From NCBI GenBank assembly GCA_905181725.1, contig CAJIYX010000045.1, positions 1 through 48,272 of the forward strand: a stretch of DNA of 48,272 nt, read 5' to 3'. The notes beneath the pieces are model-generated. The model did no database searches, was not told the DNA's origin, and was given only the letters and a program-made list of their open reading frames with translations. Source of the stretch: Alphaproteobacteria bacterium UBA830. Lineage in GTDB: Bacteria > Pseudomonadota > Alphaproteobacteria > MPNO01 > UBA830. The stretch's first letter is position 1. Every line of letters starts with the position of its first letter. A program made the position numbers and the translations under genes. Of this stretch, positions 26,797 through 36,572 are shown piece after piece.

Positions 26797-27612
26797 CTAT
26801 TTCGGCATCGCCCCGACGAGCAGGCGCGGATCAAGACGTTCCTGGAACCAGTTCACCCGCCAGTCGAGATGCGGCCCGGTTGACCGTCCGGTCGAACCAA
26901 CCTTGCCGACGTGTTCGCCCTGTTTGACCATCTGTCCGAGCTTGGCGCTGATGGCGCTGAGATGCAAATATACCGTCGACAGACCGTGACCATGATCGAT
27001 GATCACCGTACCGCCGGTAAAGTACATGTCCGTGTTTGTCAGGGTGACCGTGCCCGGGGCCGCCGCGACAACGGGTGTGCCGGTCGGCGCGGCAATATCG
27101 ATCCCCAGATGCGGCCGCCGTGGCTCACCGTTCAGGATGCGCTGGCTGCCATAAACACCGGAAATGCGCCCCTTGGCCGGCCAGATAAAGCCGCCGGCAA
27201 AATGAGGGACCGGGGTGAAAACCGCGCGGGCCGCGCTTATCGCCTTGCCTTCTGCCCGGATACGCAGAAGCGCTGCGGCCGACGGTGTCACCATTTTGCG
27301 CGGCAACCCATCGATGCGCTGAATACGGTATTGGCGTTTTTTGATTTTCAACGTGCGGACGAGACGCTTTCCGGCCGCCGTCACTGACTGAAGAATGGGT
27401 GTCTCCGGCGCATCGCGGCCAAACCCGAGAACAAATCGACCATCCGGCGTCACCGTAACGAGGCGTCCATTCAGGCTGACCTTCGTGCCGGGAACGGTGT
27501 GTCCCTGCACCAGACCGCCCTGTACAAAATCACCCTTCAGGTCAGGCTGCGCCGCAGACGCGGGCACAACCACCCACATAAACAGCAGCAGAGCGATAAA
27601 CGGTTTCAGCAC
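26797..27612 (-). CDS. Secreted M23-family (LytM-like) peptidase
   Basis: A 271-residue protein with a Sec signal peptide (MLKPFIALLLFMWVVVPASA) and a C-terminal LytM domain. The zinc motif HLGIDIAAPTGTPVVAA is near residue 170, and HGHGLSTVYLHLS near residue 207 supplies the H-x-H pair, so an active D,D-endopeptidase is expected. The middle has a beta-rich region (VPGTKVSLNGRLVTVTPDGR) as in family members. It cleaves peptidoglycan cross-links in the periplasm. The GTG start overlaps the xseA stop by one base (TAGTG), so it is co-transcribed with xseA. Confidence 0.88.
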   Translation of the reverse strand: MLKPFIALLLFMWVVVPASAAQPDLKGDFVQGGLVQGHTVPGTKVSLNGRLVTVTPDGRFVLGFGRDAPETPILQSVTAAGKRLVRTLKIKKRQYRIQRIDGLPRKMVTPSAAALLRIRAEGKAISAARAVFTPVPHFAGGFIWPAKGRISGVYGSQRILNGEPRRPHLGIDIAAPTGTPVVAAAPGTVTLTNTDMYFTGGTVIIDHGHGLSTVYLHLSAISAKLGQMVKQGEHVGKVGSTGRSTGPHLDWRVNWFQERLDPRLLVGAMPK

Positions 27613-29195
27613 TAGAATAGAGACCCCTGCCCGGCTGCAGGGCTTCCGACGGATTTTGTGGCCGGTTTTGCAGCGGGCTTGGATGCAGCCTTAGGTGCCT
27701 TCTCCGCTTTGGCAGCCACTTTCGGCTTGGCCTTCTGTCCTCCGGCACCGCCGTCGTCCAGTATCGACGCACCGACATCGCCATCGGAGAAATGGATCGA
27801 CACGGTCTCGCCGGCCGACGTCGCCGCCGCCTGCATCACCGGCTGTCCGTCGGCATCGCGAACAAGCGCAAAACCGCGGTCGAGGACACGTTCGTAGGAC
27901 AGGCTGTTCAGTAACTGGCCTGAGGACTTCAGGGCCGCATCCGCATTAGCAATTGACCGGGTAACCCCGCCGGTCATGCGCTCAATGGGAGACAAGCCCT
28001 CAAATCGCGCTGTGCGATCTCGTACCAGCCCGCGCAATCCACTGATGAGGCCGCCATCCGCATGCGCCAGCTTAGTCGCCGCTTTTTCGATTTGTTCCCG
28101 TGGATGCGGAAGACTTGCGGTCGCCGTCGCTAGCCGGGCACCGGCACGCTCAATCTGGCCTGACATACCATTGGCCAGCCGTTCGGTCTGATTATCGAGC
28201 GACTGCATCGCCCCTTCAAGAAGTTCGACCGGGCGCGGCAGGCCGCGGGCAAGCCCCTCGATGCGGGTACGCCTGTCCTCCAGCAGCCTGCCGGACGCGG
28301 CGATCATCCGGCGTTCGTCATCAATGACCTGGGCCAGCAACTCGACCCGCACCGGCACTGCCATTTCGGCTGCGGCCGTCGGCGTCGGCGCGCGCCGGTC
28401 CGACGCGTAATCGATCAATGTCGTATCAGTTTCATGGCCGACCGCGGAGATCAGCGGGATGTCGGACTCCGCTGCAGCGCGCACCACGACCTCTTCATTG
28501 AACTGCCAGAGATCTTCGAGGCTGCCGCCGCCGCGCGCGACAATCAGCACATCGGGCCGTGGCACTTTTCCGCCGGGTTCGAGCGCGTTGAAACCATTGA
28601 TCGCCGTGGCAATCTTCGCTGCCGCACCATCCCCTTGCACCGGCACGGGCCACATCATGACGTGACGCGGAAAACGGTCGTCCAGCCGATGCAGGATATC
28701 GCGGATTACGGCACCGGTCGGCGATGTCACAACACCGATCACATCGGGCAGGAACGGCAAATCCCGTTTTCTGTCGGCATCGAACAGGCCTTCGGCCGCC
28801 AGTTTCTTCCGCCGGTCTTCCAGCAATTTGAGAAGCGCGCCCTTGCCCGCCAGTTCGATTGTTTCAACGACGATCTGATAGCGCGAGCTTTTCGGGTAGG
28901 AGGAGATCCGCCCGGTGGCAATGACCTCCATCCCCTCTTCCAGCTTCAGCGACAATTTGCCGACCGTGCCGCGCCACGCGACGGCATCCATCGCTGCGTC
29001 AGCATCCTTCAGTGTGAAATACAGGTGGCCCGAGCCGTGATAATTGGGTCGTCCGACTTCTCCGCGCACGCGCACGCGCCCAAAAGCGCCCTCGAGCGTC
29101 TGCTTGATCGCCTGCGAAATCTCTCCGACGGAGAGCTCTACAAGATTACCACCGGGGGCGGGTTTTTCACTGGAATCGAAGAATTGATCGGCCAT
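27612..29195 (-). CDS. xseA: Exodeoxyribonuclease VII large subunit
   Basis: A 527-residue XseA. It has an N-terminal OB fold ([20 protein letters not shown], then [20 protein letters not shown]). The catalytic core has [32 protein letters not shown] and [21 protein letters not shown] long coiled region follows, then an unusually Lys/Ala/Pro-rich tail after about residue 475. With XseB it degrades single-stranded DNA. The ATG at 29195 is chosen because [12 protein letters not shown] is a typical alphaproteobacterial start; 29207 adds four unconserved residues. It is divergent from purD, 70 bases away, an arrangement common in alphaproteobacteria. Confidence 0.95.
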   Translation of the reverse strand: MADQFFDSSEKPAPGGNLVELSVGEISQAIKQTLEGAFGRVRVRGEVGRPNYHGSGHLYFTLKDADAAMDAVAWRGTVGKLSLKLEEGMEVIATGRISSYPKSSRYQIVVETIELAGKGALLKLLEDRRKKLAAEGLFDADRKRDLPFLPDVIGVVTSPTGAVIRDILHRLDDRFPRHVMMWPVPVQGDGAAAKIATAINGFNALEPGGKVPRPDVLIVARGGGSLEDLWQFNEEVVVRAAAESDIPLISAVGHETDTTLIDYASDRRAPTPTAAAEMAVPVRVELLAQVIDDERRMIAASGRLLEDRRTRIEGLARGLPRPVELLEGAMQSLDNQTERLANGMSGQIERAGARLATATASLPHPREQIEKAATKLAHADGGLISGLRGLVRDRTARFEGLSPIERMTGGVTRSIANADAALKSSGQLLNSLSYERVLDRGFALVRDADGQPVMQAAATSAGETVSIHFSDGDVGASILDDGGAGGQKAKPKVAAKAEKAPKAASKPAAKPATKSVGSPAAGQGSLF

Positions 29196-29265
29196 GACGA
29201 TTCGCATCTTATGTCATCTGATGAGTCGTGTGCAAAGGTTGTGCGGATTATTTAGGAAGTTGGGA

Positions 29266-30534
29266 ATGAAGGTACTTGTTGTCGGTGGTGGCGGGCGCGA
29301 ACACGCGTTGTGCTGGACGATATCAGGCTCCCCGCTGGTCGACACGCTGTGGTGTGCGCCCGGAAATGCCGGTATCGCCCAGGATGCGGAATGTGTTGAC
29401 ATCGCCGCTGACGACATCGACGGGCTTGTGACGTTCGTCGTCGATAACGGGGTCGAACTTGTTGTAATCGGCCCTGAAATTCCGCTGGTACTCGGCCTCG
29501 CCGACCGGCTGCAGGCCAAGAATATCCGTGCCTTTGGTCCCAGTGCTGCAGCCGCGGTGCTTGAAGGTTCCAAGGGCTATATGAAAGACCTGTGCGCCCG
29601 ACACAATATCCCGACGGCGGCTTACGGTCGGTTCACGGATGCTGCCGCGGCAAAGGTCTTCATCGCCGAGCGCGGTGCGCCTATTGTGGTCAAGGCGGAC
29701 GGGCTCGCCGCGGGCAAAGGCGTGATCATCTGCGAAACGGTCGATCACGCGAATGCGGCCGTCGATGGCATGCTGAGCGGCGACGTCTTTGGTGCGGCCG
29801 GCGCCGAGGTGGTGGTCGAAGAATTCATGGAAGGCGAGGAAGCTAGCTTTTTCGTTCTGTCCGACGGGGAGAACGTTGTGCCGCTGGCCTCCGCCCAGGA
29901 CCATAAACGGGTCGGCGACGGCGATACCGGTCCGAACACCGGCGGCATGGGTGCCTATTCGCCGGCCCCCTGCGTGACCGAAGAAATTGCGGCGACCGTC
30001 ATGGAGAGAATCATCCTGCCGACTGTTGCCGGTATGAAAGCCGACGGCAATCCCTATCAGGGCGTGCTCTATGCCGGGCTGATGCTGACCGACGAGGGCC
30101 CCAAGCTGGTCGAATATAATTGCCGGTTTGGCGATCCCGAATGCCAGGTGCTGATGACCCGGCTGATGTCCGACCTCGTGCCCGCGCTGATCGCGGCCTG
30201 CGACGGCGAACTGAAGGATTTCGATCTCCGCTGGTTCGATGAAGCCGCCCTTACCGTCGTTATGGCCGCTAACGGCTATCCCGGACCATTCGACAAAGGC
30301 ACGGTGATCAACGGGCTCGACAAGGCCGCCAAGATAGCCGGTTCGCTGATATTTCATGCCGGGACGGCGACAAACGAAAACGGCGACATCGTTGCCACCG
30401 GCGGGCGGGTGCTCAACGTTACCGCCAATGCGGTAACCATCGCCGACGCGCAGGAAGCTGCCTATAAGGCGGTCGACCGGATCGACTGGCCGGAAGGGTT
30501 TTGCCGCCGCGATATCGGCTGGCGCGCCGCTTGA
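29266..30534 (+). CDS. purD: Phosphoribosylamine-glycine ligase
   Basis: A 422-residue PurD, standard length, catalysing the ATP-dependent second step of purine synthesis (phosphoribosylamine + glycine to GAR). It has [15 protein letters not shown] at the N-terminus, [25 protein letters not shown] (ATP-grasp loop), [20 protein letters not shown], and the metal-binding [18 protein letters not shown] precedes the ATG at 29266 by seven bases. The upstream frame extension back to 29194 is not conserved and lies in the promoter region shared with xseA. Confidence 0.96.
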   Translation: MKVLVVGGGGREHALCWTISGSPLVDTLWCAPGNAGIAQDAECVDIAADDIDGLVTFVVDNGVELVVIGPEIPLVLGLADRLQAKNIRAFGPSAAAAVLEGSKGYMKDLCARHNIPTAAYGRFTDAAAAKVFIAERGAPIVVKADGLAAGKGVIICETVDHANAAVDGMLSGDVFGAAGAEVVVEEFMEGEEASFFVLSDGENVVPLASAQDHKRVGDGDTGPNTGGMGAYSPAPCVTEEIAATVMERIILPTVAGMKADGNPYQGVLYAGLMLTDEGPKLVEYNCRFGDPECQVLMTRLMSDLVPALIAACDGELKDFDLRWFDEAALTVVMAANGYPGPFDKGTVINGLDKAAKIAGSLIFHAGTATNENGDIVATGGRVLNVTANAVTIADAQEAAYKAVDRIDWPEGFCRRDIGWRAA

Positions 30535-30652
30535 AATAGCCGACAGGCATCGTCCTGAAGTAGCACCTAAACTTGATAATCTTCCGTGTACGGAGCATGA
30601 TGCTGACACGGCGTCTCTGATGGTCAGTGGCATTTAGCTCAGGAGACTCCGG

Positions 30653-31744
30653 ATGTTCCCAAGAAACTGCTGGTACGTGGCTGCGCATGCGCACGAAATT
30701 ACCGACGCGTTATTTGCGCGCACATTGCTTAATCAGGCCGTCATTTTCTGGCGTACCGCCGATGGCGGGATCGCGGCGCTGGAAGACCGCTGTCCGCACC
30801 GGCTTGTGCCATTGTCCACCGGCAAAACCGTGAACGGCCTTGTAGAATGCGGCTATCACGGCTTGCGGTTCAATGCTGAGGGCGCCTGCGCCTTTGTCCC
30901 CGGGCAGGAGCAGACACCGAAGAACGCAAACGTCAAAAAATTCCCCGTCGCCGAACGTCATGCCCTGATCTGGATATGGATGGGCGAGGCCGATCTCGCC
31001 AATGAGGACCTTATTCCTGATCTGCACTGGATGGATGGGCCAGGCTGGCGGGCGACGACCGGCTATCTGCATTTCAACGCGGATTACCGACTGATCAACG
31101 ACAACCTGCTCGACCTCTCGCACGAGACGTATATCCATAAACATACCATCGGCAATGATGCCGTCGCGGACGCACCGGTGGTGACCGAAGTGATCGGCGA
31201 CCGCGTCGTGCGTGCCCATCGCGAAATGCCCGATATCGAACCACCACCGTTCTTTGCGCTGGCGCAGGGCCATGACGGGCGGATCAATCGCTGGCAGATC
31301 GCGATCTATATGGCACCGGGTTTCAACATGACCGAGGTCGGCTTCCATGCCGTCGGCACCGACCGAGTGGACGATCACCTGATGATGCGGCCTATTCACA
31401 TCATTACTCCGGAGACCGACCACACATCGCATTACATCTGGGGGCTCGCCCGTAATTTCCGTCTCGATGACGAGAAACTGCACGAGAACATTTACACGTC
31501 GACACAGCAGACATTCAGCGAAGATCGCGCATTGCTGGAAATGCAGGATCGCCGACTGCAGGAAGAAGGCATGCCAAAACTGCCGCAGATGGCGGTGAAG
31601 GTGGATAAAGCGCCGGTAACCGGGCGCTGCCTGCTTGACGCCATGATGCAACGCGAGGCGGAAGACCCAAACTACTGCGCTGTTCCCGCTCTGCTCGCTG
31701 ACGATTCCAGGGTCACGCAGCCCTTCGCGCAGGCGGCAGAATGA
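30653..31744 (+). CDS. Rieske [2Fe-2S] aromatic oxygenase (VanA/PobA-like)
   Basis: A 363-residue single-component oxygenase subunit. The N-terminal Rieske ligands are CPHRL near residue 46 and CGYHGLRF near residue 65. The mononuclear iron site lies in NDNLLDLSHETYIHKH near residue 150, with the expected His pair and upstream Asn/Asp. Length and the MFPRNCWYVAAHAHEI start match vanillate O-demethylase-type and related phthalate-class oxygenases. It needs a separate ferredoxin reductase (VanB-like), which is not in the window. It starts an aromatic catabolic island; the substrate is probably a methoxylated or carboxylated aromatic (inference). Confidence 0.9.
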   Translation: MFPRNCWYVAAHAHEITDALFARTLLNQAVIFWRTADGGIAALEDRCPHRLVPLSTGKTVNGLVECGYHGLRFNAEGACAFVPGQEQTPKNANVKKFPVAERHALIWIWMGEADLANEDLIPDLHWMDGPGWRATTGYLHFNADYRLINDNLLDLSHETYIHKHTIGNDAVADAPVVTEVIGDRVVRAHREMPDIEPPPFFALAQGHDGRINRWQIAIYMAPGFNMTEVGFHAVGTDRVDDHLMMRPIHIITPETDHTSHYIWGLARNFRLDDEKLHENIYTSTQQTFSEDRALLEMQDRRLQEEGMPKLPQMAVKVDKAPVTGRCLLDAMMQREAEDPNYCAVPALLADDSRVTQPFAQAAE

Positions 31745-31772
31745 AACATCGATACATGGCACCACATCACTT

Positions 31773-32258
31773 ATGACCGGCCGGTATTTCACCAAAGCCG
31801 CCCTCGTGCTCGTATTGGGCGCGTCACTTGCAGGATGTGAAACTGACATGACGACCATGGACATCCGCTCGCTTGAGACGCGATTCACGCCGCATGATGC
31901 GCTGGCATGCCAGGCCGGGCGCTGCCGTGTTCCCGCCGATTTCGAAAGCCCGGACTTCGCTGTTACCGAACGTGACCTGATGATGAAGGTTCAGGTGCTT
32001 ATTGCGAAGGAGCCCCGCACCAGGCTTGTCGCAAAAGACGAGACTTTGCAGCAGATTGTCTTCGTTCAACGCAGCCGTATTTTCAGATTCCCCGACACGA
32101 TATGGATTCAGCCCACAGCCCAGGGTGCCGAAACGTCCATCATCATCTACAGCCGGTCAAATTACGGCTATTGGGACTTTGGCGCAAACAAACGGCGGGT
32201 ACGAAAATGGCTGGCGAAGATAGCCGGCGGCGTTCAACCGCAGCAATCCGGGAACTAA
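31773..32258 (+). CDS. DUF1499 family lipoprotein
   Basis: A 161-residue exported protein. A lipoprotein signal (ALVLVLGASLAGC) ends at Cys22. The rest follows the DUF1499 pattern: a mid-region ending IVFVQRSRIFRFPDTIWIQP, then a beta strand rich in 'SIIIYSRSNYGYWDFGANKRR' residues and a terminal helix. Function is unknown; the family is periplasmic or membrane-anchored. It follows the Rieske gene by 28 bases on the same strand and overlaps the convergent DMT transporter stop by four bases. Confidence 0.78.
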   Translation: MTGRYFTKAALVLVLGASLAGCETDMTTMDIRSLETRFTPHDALACQAGRCRVPADFESPDFAVTERDLMMKVQVLIAKEPRTRLVAKDETLQQIVFVQRSRIFRFPDTIWIQPTAQGAETSIIIYSRSNYGYWDFGANKRRVRKWLAKIAGGVQPQQSGN

Positions 32259-33220
32259 CCCGCGACATTATCTGATCCCATCTTTTTTGCTTGCCGCCGC
32301 TGACGGGATTCGTGCCGGGCAAGCCAGGTCGATGCGGTCACGATCAGCGCGCCGCCGACCCACACCCAGATACCGGGGAATTCTGCAAACAGGAACCAGC
32401 CGACGATCGCCGCCCAGATCAGGCGCGCGAACACCACCGGTTCCACGGCAGAAATATCGGCAATCTTGTAGGCCGTCGTCAGCAGCATGTGCCCGCAGCT
32501 GCCCATGAACCCGATCATCATCATAAAGAAGAGCTGCTCAAGCGTCGGCGTCTGCCAGACAAACAGAATGGCGATGCCCGACGGTACCATCATGGTCAGC
32601 GACAGATAGGCAACGATGGTGGACGGCTGATCGGTCCGCGACAACGACTTCGCGATCAGTTTGGAACAGGTCACGCAGAGCATCGACACGAATATGAGCA
32701 CCATGCCGAGATTAATCTCCTGAAGCCCCGGCCGGACGATGACCAGCGCGCCGGCAAACCCGACGGCGAGTGCTGCCCAGCGCGGACCGCGAACACTCTC
32801 ACCGAGAATAAACATCGCCCCCAGACCGACGAAGAGCGGGCCCATGAGCGACAGTGCCGTCGCATCGCCCAGCGGCACCATACTCAACGCCGTAAACCAC
32901 ATCAGCAGCGATGCGCCGTTGAACACACCCCGCACCATATGCAGCGGAAACCTTGTGGTTCGCAGTACCGACAGACGGGATTTTAGCAAGATCGGGGCAA
33001 AGAAGACGAAACCGAAGAACGCCCGGAAGAACGCGATCTCCATCGCGTTCAGATCTTTCGACAGAAAACGGACGGAGCCGTGCATCGATGCGAAAAAAGC
33101 ACCGGAGATCACCACCAGAATAATGCCGCGCACCGTGGGCGACACATCCTCCATTTCCTCGATGTAGCGGATGGGATTCTTGACCTGCATTTCCCGGCCA
33201 GATACGCATTTGCCCCGCAT
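32255..33220 (-). CDS. DMT-superfamily (EamA) transporter
   Basis: A ten-helix EamA-type metabolite exporter/importer of about 321 residues. Two EamA repeats are visible: helices begin near GIILVVISGAFFASMHGSVR, with the conserved 'NAMEIAFFRAFFGFVFF' and 'SLMGPLFVGLGAMFILGESV' segments in repeat one, and 'ADISAVEPVVFARLIWAAIV' followed by 'WVWVGGALIVTASTWL' in repeat two. The exact start is uncertain: ATGs at 33220, 33190 and 33154 all precede the first helix and none has a clear ribosome site. The substrate is unknown. It is divergent from the aldolase gene, so the gap likely holds both promoters. Confidence 0.85.
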   Translation of the reverse strand: MRGKCVSGREMQVKNPIRYIEEMEDVSPTVRGIILVVISGAFFASMHGSVRFLSKDLNAMEIAFFRAFFGFVFFAPILLKSRLSVLRTTRFPLHMVRGVFNGASLLMWFTALSMVPLGDATALSLMGPLFVGLGAMFILGESVRGPRWAALAVGFAGALVIVRPGLQEINLGMVLIFVSMLCVTCSKLIAKSLSRTDQPSTIVAYLSLTMMVPSGIAILFVWQTPTLEQLFFMMMIGFMGSCGHMLLTTAYKIADISAVEPVVFARLIWAAIVGWFLFAEFPGIWVWVGGALIVTASTWLARHESRQRRQAKKMGSDNVAG

Positions 33221-33324
33221 CGCGTCAATGATCTGCCTCGCCGGGAGGTATAGAGCCCGCCGAACCACTCTCCCCCTCCCGCCACGAACGGTGTAAAATA
33301 AATGAAACCTTGGGAAGACGCGAA

Positions 33325-34095
33325 ATGAGACTGAATAAAATCAAGCAGGCTTGGGCAGAGGACCGTGCGGCCGTGAACGTATTTCTGTGCGTTCCGGCTT
33401 CATTTTCAGCCGAAATCATGGCGTCACTCGACTGGGATGCTATCACCATCGATATGCAGCACGGTGTCACCGATTATCACAGTGCGCTGCACATGATGCA
33501 GGCAGCCGCCCGCTACGACCCGGCACCGATGGTCCGCGTGCCGTGGAACGACCCGGCGATCATCATGAAATCTCTGGATGCCGGCGCCTATGGCGTGATC
33601 TGCCCGATGATCAACACGCGTGAGGAATGCGAGCGTTTCGTCGGGGCCTGCCGCTACGCGCCTGCCGGGTACCGGTCGACCGGGCCCGTCCGTGCCAGTT
33701 TCTATGCGGGTGCCGATTATCACGAACACGCAGACAGCACGATCCTGACATTCGCCATGATCGAGACGCAGGAAGCGGTCGATAATCTGGATGAAATCTG
33801 TTCCGTGCCGGGGCTGGACGCCGTGTATATCGGCCCCTCGGATCTGTCCGTCTCCATCGGCAAGGGTCCGGGTGGCGACCAGCGCGACCCAGACGTGATG
33901 GAACGCATAGACGCGACCCTCGCTGCCACCAAGCGCCATGGTATCAAAGCCGGCATTCATACGATGACGGCGGCCTATGCCAACGAGATGGTCGAAAAAG
34001 GCTTCGACCTCGTGACCCTGTCGAGCGATTTTCGTCTGATGTTAGCGAGTGCCGCAGCTATACTTTCAGATGCAAAACTCGGCGGCGAAGGATAG
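33325..34095 (+). CDS. HpcH/HpaI-type aldolase
   Basis: A 256-residue class II pyruvate aldolase. It has DAITIDMQHGVTDY near residue 38, PMVRVPWNDP near residue 70 (substrate Arg), FAMIETQEAVDNLDEI near residue 148 (metal Glu) and YIGPSDLSVSIG near residue 171 (metal Asp). Enzymes of this kind cleave 2-oxo-4-hydroxy acids, such as 4-hydroxy-2-oxoheptanedioate or KDG-like sugars, to pyruvate and an aldehyde. The ATG at 33325 (MRLNKIKQAW) fits the family; TTG at 33310 does not. Lying among ring-hydroxylating enzymes, it could complete a meta-cleavage pathway. Confidence 0.87.
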   Translation: MRLNKIKQAWAEDRAAVNVFLCVPASFSAEIMASLDWDAITIDMQHGVTDYHSALHMMQAAARYDPAPMVRVPWNDPAIIMKSLDAGAYGVICPMINTREECERFVGACRYAPAGYRSTGPVRASFYAGADYHEHADSTILTFAMIETQEAVDNLDEICSVPGLDAVYIGPSDLSVSIGKGPGGDQRDPDVMERIDATLAATKRHGIKAGIHTMTAAYANEMVEKGFDLVTLSSDFRLMLASAAAILSDAKLGGEG

Positions 34096-34143
34096 ACTTC
34101 CACACAGAACAAGCCGTACATCCAGCACAAGCCGGAGGATAGC

Positions 34144-35025
34144 ATGGCGAAGAAGCCTCAGTACAACCGTAGCACTGAAGACGTCGGCAACGTGGTTGCC
34201 ATGGAACATGTTAATGTCTGTATTCCCGACCAACGGCTGGCCACACTGTTCTACATCACCGGGCTGGGGCTGACGCGCGACCCGTTGCTAGTGACCGGCG
34301 TGACCAACATGTGGGTCAATGTTGGGCGCAGCCAATTTCATCTACCGACCAGCAAGCCGAACGTTGTGCGCGGCACCATCGGAATCGTGATGTCGAACCA
34401 CGACCGGTTGCTGAGCCGCCTGAAATCGGTAAAAGAACCGCTCAAAAAGACCAAGTTCGCGTTCAAGGCCGCGAAGGGCCATGTCGACGTCACCTGCCCC
34501 TGGGGCAACAGGTTCCGCATCCACACACCCAGCAAACGGTTTGGCCGGGTGGCACTCGGTATCGCCTATCTCGACTTCGACGTACCGCCGGGCAGTGCAA
34601 AGGGTATCGCGCGGTTCTATGAAGAAATCGTCGGCGCACCGGCCAAAATAAAATCCCGGGGCGGCGTCACCGCCCATGTTCAGATCGGGTACGAACAGCA
34701 TCTTATTTTTACCGAGACCCGCCGCAAGATCGTGCCGTTCGACGGTCATCATATCCAGGTTTACATCGCTGATTTTTCTGGACCCTATGACAAGCTGCGC
34801 GAACGTGGGCTGGTATCGGAAGAAAGCAGCCAGCATCAGTATCGTTTTGAGGACATCGTCGACCTCGATACCGGCAAAATGCTGTTCAAGCTCGACCACG
34901 AGATGCGCTCGCTGACACACCCGCTCTATGCGCGGCCGCTTGTCAACCGCAATCCTGACCAGACCAATGGCCGATTCGGCGCAGGTCACGAACACCGCTC
35001 CTGGGCGTTGCCTTACGCTGAGTAG
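34144..35025 (+). CDS. VOC-superfamily protein (possible extradiol dioxygenase or glyoxalase-fold enzyme)
   Basis: A 293-residue protein with two glyoxalase/VOC modules. Module one, near residue 20, reads AMEHVNVCIPDQRLATLFYI and GRSQFHLPTSKP. Module two, near residue 140, reads GIAYLDFDVPPGSAKGIARF, with 'HLIFTET' and 'HHIQVYIADF' around residues 195-215. Candidate metal ligands are His23, His61, His200 and Glu203, but the exact set cannot be fixed by eye. Extradiol dioxygenases share this fold; the hallmark C-terminal extradiol signature is not clear, so a ring-cleavage role is possible but not shown. It starts 48 bases after the aldolase. Confidence 0.75.
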   Translation: MAKKPQYNRSTEDVGNVVAMEHVNVCIPDQRLATLFYITGLGLTRDPLLVTGVTNMWVNVGRSQFHLPTSKPNVVRGTIGIVMSNHDRLLSRLKSVKEPLKKTKFAFKAAKGHVDVTCPWGNRFRIHTPSKRFGRVALGIAYLDFDVPPGSAKGIARFYEEIVGAPAKIKSRGGVTAHVQIGYEQHLIFTETRRKIVPFDGHHIQVYIADFSGPYDKLRERGLVSEESSQHQYRFEDIVDLDTGKMLFKLDHEMRSLTHPLYARPLVNRNPDQTNGRFGAGHEHRSWALPYAE

Positions 35026-35075
35026 TAACCAGATCGAACAATCACAACCCCAATAACCGGAAGAAGGAGAAAACG

Positions 35076-36044
35076 ATGATCAATCGAAAACTAGCCGCAA
35101 TGGTCGCCGCCGTGACCGTGATGGCGGTCGCACCCGCGCTGGCGCAAACCAAGATCGACGGCGTGCGCTATTACGATTTCACGCACCAGATACCGCTCTT
35201 CGCGCCGACGGCAGGCGACATCACCAAACCCGACCTGTCAAAACCGTTCAAGGATTCCAAAGCGGTTGCGAGCTTCGGCTTTCAGGCGACCCGCAAGGTC
35301 AAAGATCCGTTCAAAACTCAGAAGGGATTTTTTCAGTGGGGTTGGTTCCATTTCGATGAGCATTACACCACGCATCTGGATTCCACCGATCACTATCTGA
35401 ACACCGACACATCGGCGAACGCCGACAAGCGCTCGATCGAGGAATACACGCTGCGTGATATCATCGGCAGAATCGTCTTTATCGATATCTCGGCGCGCGT
35501 CTCCAAGGAGCTTGCCAAAAACGGCGGCAAACCGTCGCCCAACTCGGCGGTAACGAATTTTAGCGAAGCCACCGGCGCCACCGTGCTGCCGGAGGATATC
35601 GAGAAGGTCGCCGGACAGATCACCGACCGGTCATGGATCGTTGTGCATTCGGGATGGGACAAACACTTCGTCGGCGATCCGCCCGCGGACCCGTTCATGC
35701 ATCCTTATATCAACGGGCTGAACTTTCCGGGTTTCGGCAAGTCGGCAGTCGAGAAACTGATCGAGATCGAGAACCGCAAAGGTGTGCGGATCAACGGTAT
35801 CATGATGGATAACCTGTCCATCGATTCTGGCGAATCCGGCCGCGGCTCCGATGGCAAGAATCCGTTCGGCGACGGCTGGTACACCCATCAGCTCGGGCTC
35901 ACACGCGGCTGGAAATTACTTGAGAATGCCAAGGGCACCGGCCAGCTCGCCGGTGAGACGGGCGACTGCACGCTTATCGCAGGCGCGATCCGCCTGACGT
36001 CCTCTACCGGCGCACCGGCACGTGTGATTGCCGCCTGCCGCTAG
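35076..36044 (+). CDS. Secreted cyclase-family (kynurenine formamidase-like) hydrolase
   Basis: A 322-residue protein with a Sec signal peptide (MINRKLAAMVAAVTVMAVAPALAQ, cleaved after about residue 24). The metal motif HYTTHLDSTDHY near residue 90 matches the family HxGTHxDxPxH with Thr for Gly and Asp near the final His. The second half has a WIVVHSGWDKHF segment and 'GVRINGIMMDNLSID' with the 'GEWYTHQLGL'-like C-terminal region. Family members hydrolyse formyl-kynurenine, isatin or other cyclic amides in a metal-dependent manner. Periplasmic export suggests it acts on an incoming substrate. AAGGAG precedes the start. It follows the VOC gene by 50 bases. Confidence 0.85.
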   Translation: MINRKLAAMVAAVTVMAVAPALAQTKIDGVRYYDFTHQIPLFAPTAGDITKPDLSKPFKDSKAVASFGFQATRKVKDPFKTQKGFFQWGWFHFDEHYTTHLDSTDHYLNTDTSANADKRSIEEYTLRDIIGRIVFIDISARVSKELAKNGGKPSPNSAVTNFSEATGATVLPEDIEKVAGQITDRSWIVVHSGWDKHFVGDPPADPFMHPYINGLNFPGFGKSAVEKLIEIENRKGVRINGIMMDNLSIDSGESGRGSDGKNPFGDGWYTHQLGLTRGWKLLENAKGTGQLAGETGDCTLIAGAIRLTSSTGAPARVIAACR

Positions 36045-36083
36045 GCAGGTTTAACGATTCTGTCGGGCCTGACCGGTATCTAC

Positions 36084-36572
36084 TCAAACATTGTAGATGT
36101 CGATCGGCCCGACGATCCGATCATCGTGAATAAAAACCTTCTTGGCAGCGATGCGCAGCCCGTCCGATGTTTCCCGCAGGCCGTATTCGTACAGACCTCC
36201 ACGCACCGACCCGCCGCGCATCCGCGCGTAAGAATGCACGATCCAGGTCGCCGAGACCCGGATCAGCCCGTCCTCTTCCCCATGCACCAATACATTCGTG
36301 ACCAGATGCGCCGTATGCGGCAAAGGATCGGTTGCGCATGAATCATGCCCCTCGATGCGAAAAATCCGCGCTTCGAGCCCGGCCTTGTCCATATACATCA
36401 AGCTGACATCGTTATCGGGATCATCTGTCCATCCCTCGTCGCCATCCATCGCCGGCGCCCAGTAGACGGCATCGTCAGTATAGAGCGCGAGCCACTCGTC
36501 CCAACGTTTGTTATCGAGGCACCAGGCCTCCCGGTAGAGAAGGTGCGAGGCAGCAGCAGTGGAAACAGTCAT
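36084..36572 (-). CDS. Aromatic-ring-hydroxylating dioxygenase beta subunit
   Basis: A 162-residue small subunit with the cystatin/NTF2-like fold: YREAWCLDNKRWDEWLALYT near residue 15, DAVYWAPAMDGDEGW, and the terminal 'KKVFIHDDRIVGPIDIYNV'. The subunit supports the alpha subunit in an alpha3beta3 oxygenase and has no catalytic metal. The ATG at 36572 overlaps the alpha-subunit stop (ATGA), so translation is coupled. No ferredoxin or reductase gene lies beside it. Confidence 0.9.
   Translation of the reverse strand: MTVSTAAASHLLYREAWCLDNKRWDEWLALYTDDAVYWAPAMDGDEGWTDDPDNDVSLMYMDKAGLEARIFRIEGHDSCATDPLPHTAHLVTNVLVHGEEDGLIRVSATWIVHSYARMRGGSVRGGLYEYGLRETSDGLRIAAKKVFIHDDRIVGPIDIYNV

Noticed and set aside
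29323..30633. A 436-residue minus-strand gene antisense to purD
   Set aside because: It is a GC-driven shadow frame of purD with no family resemblance.
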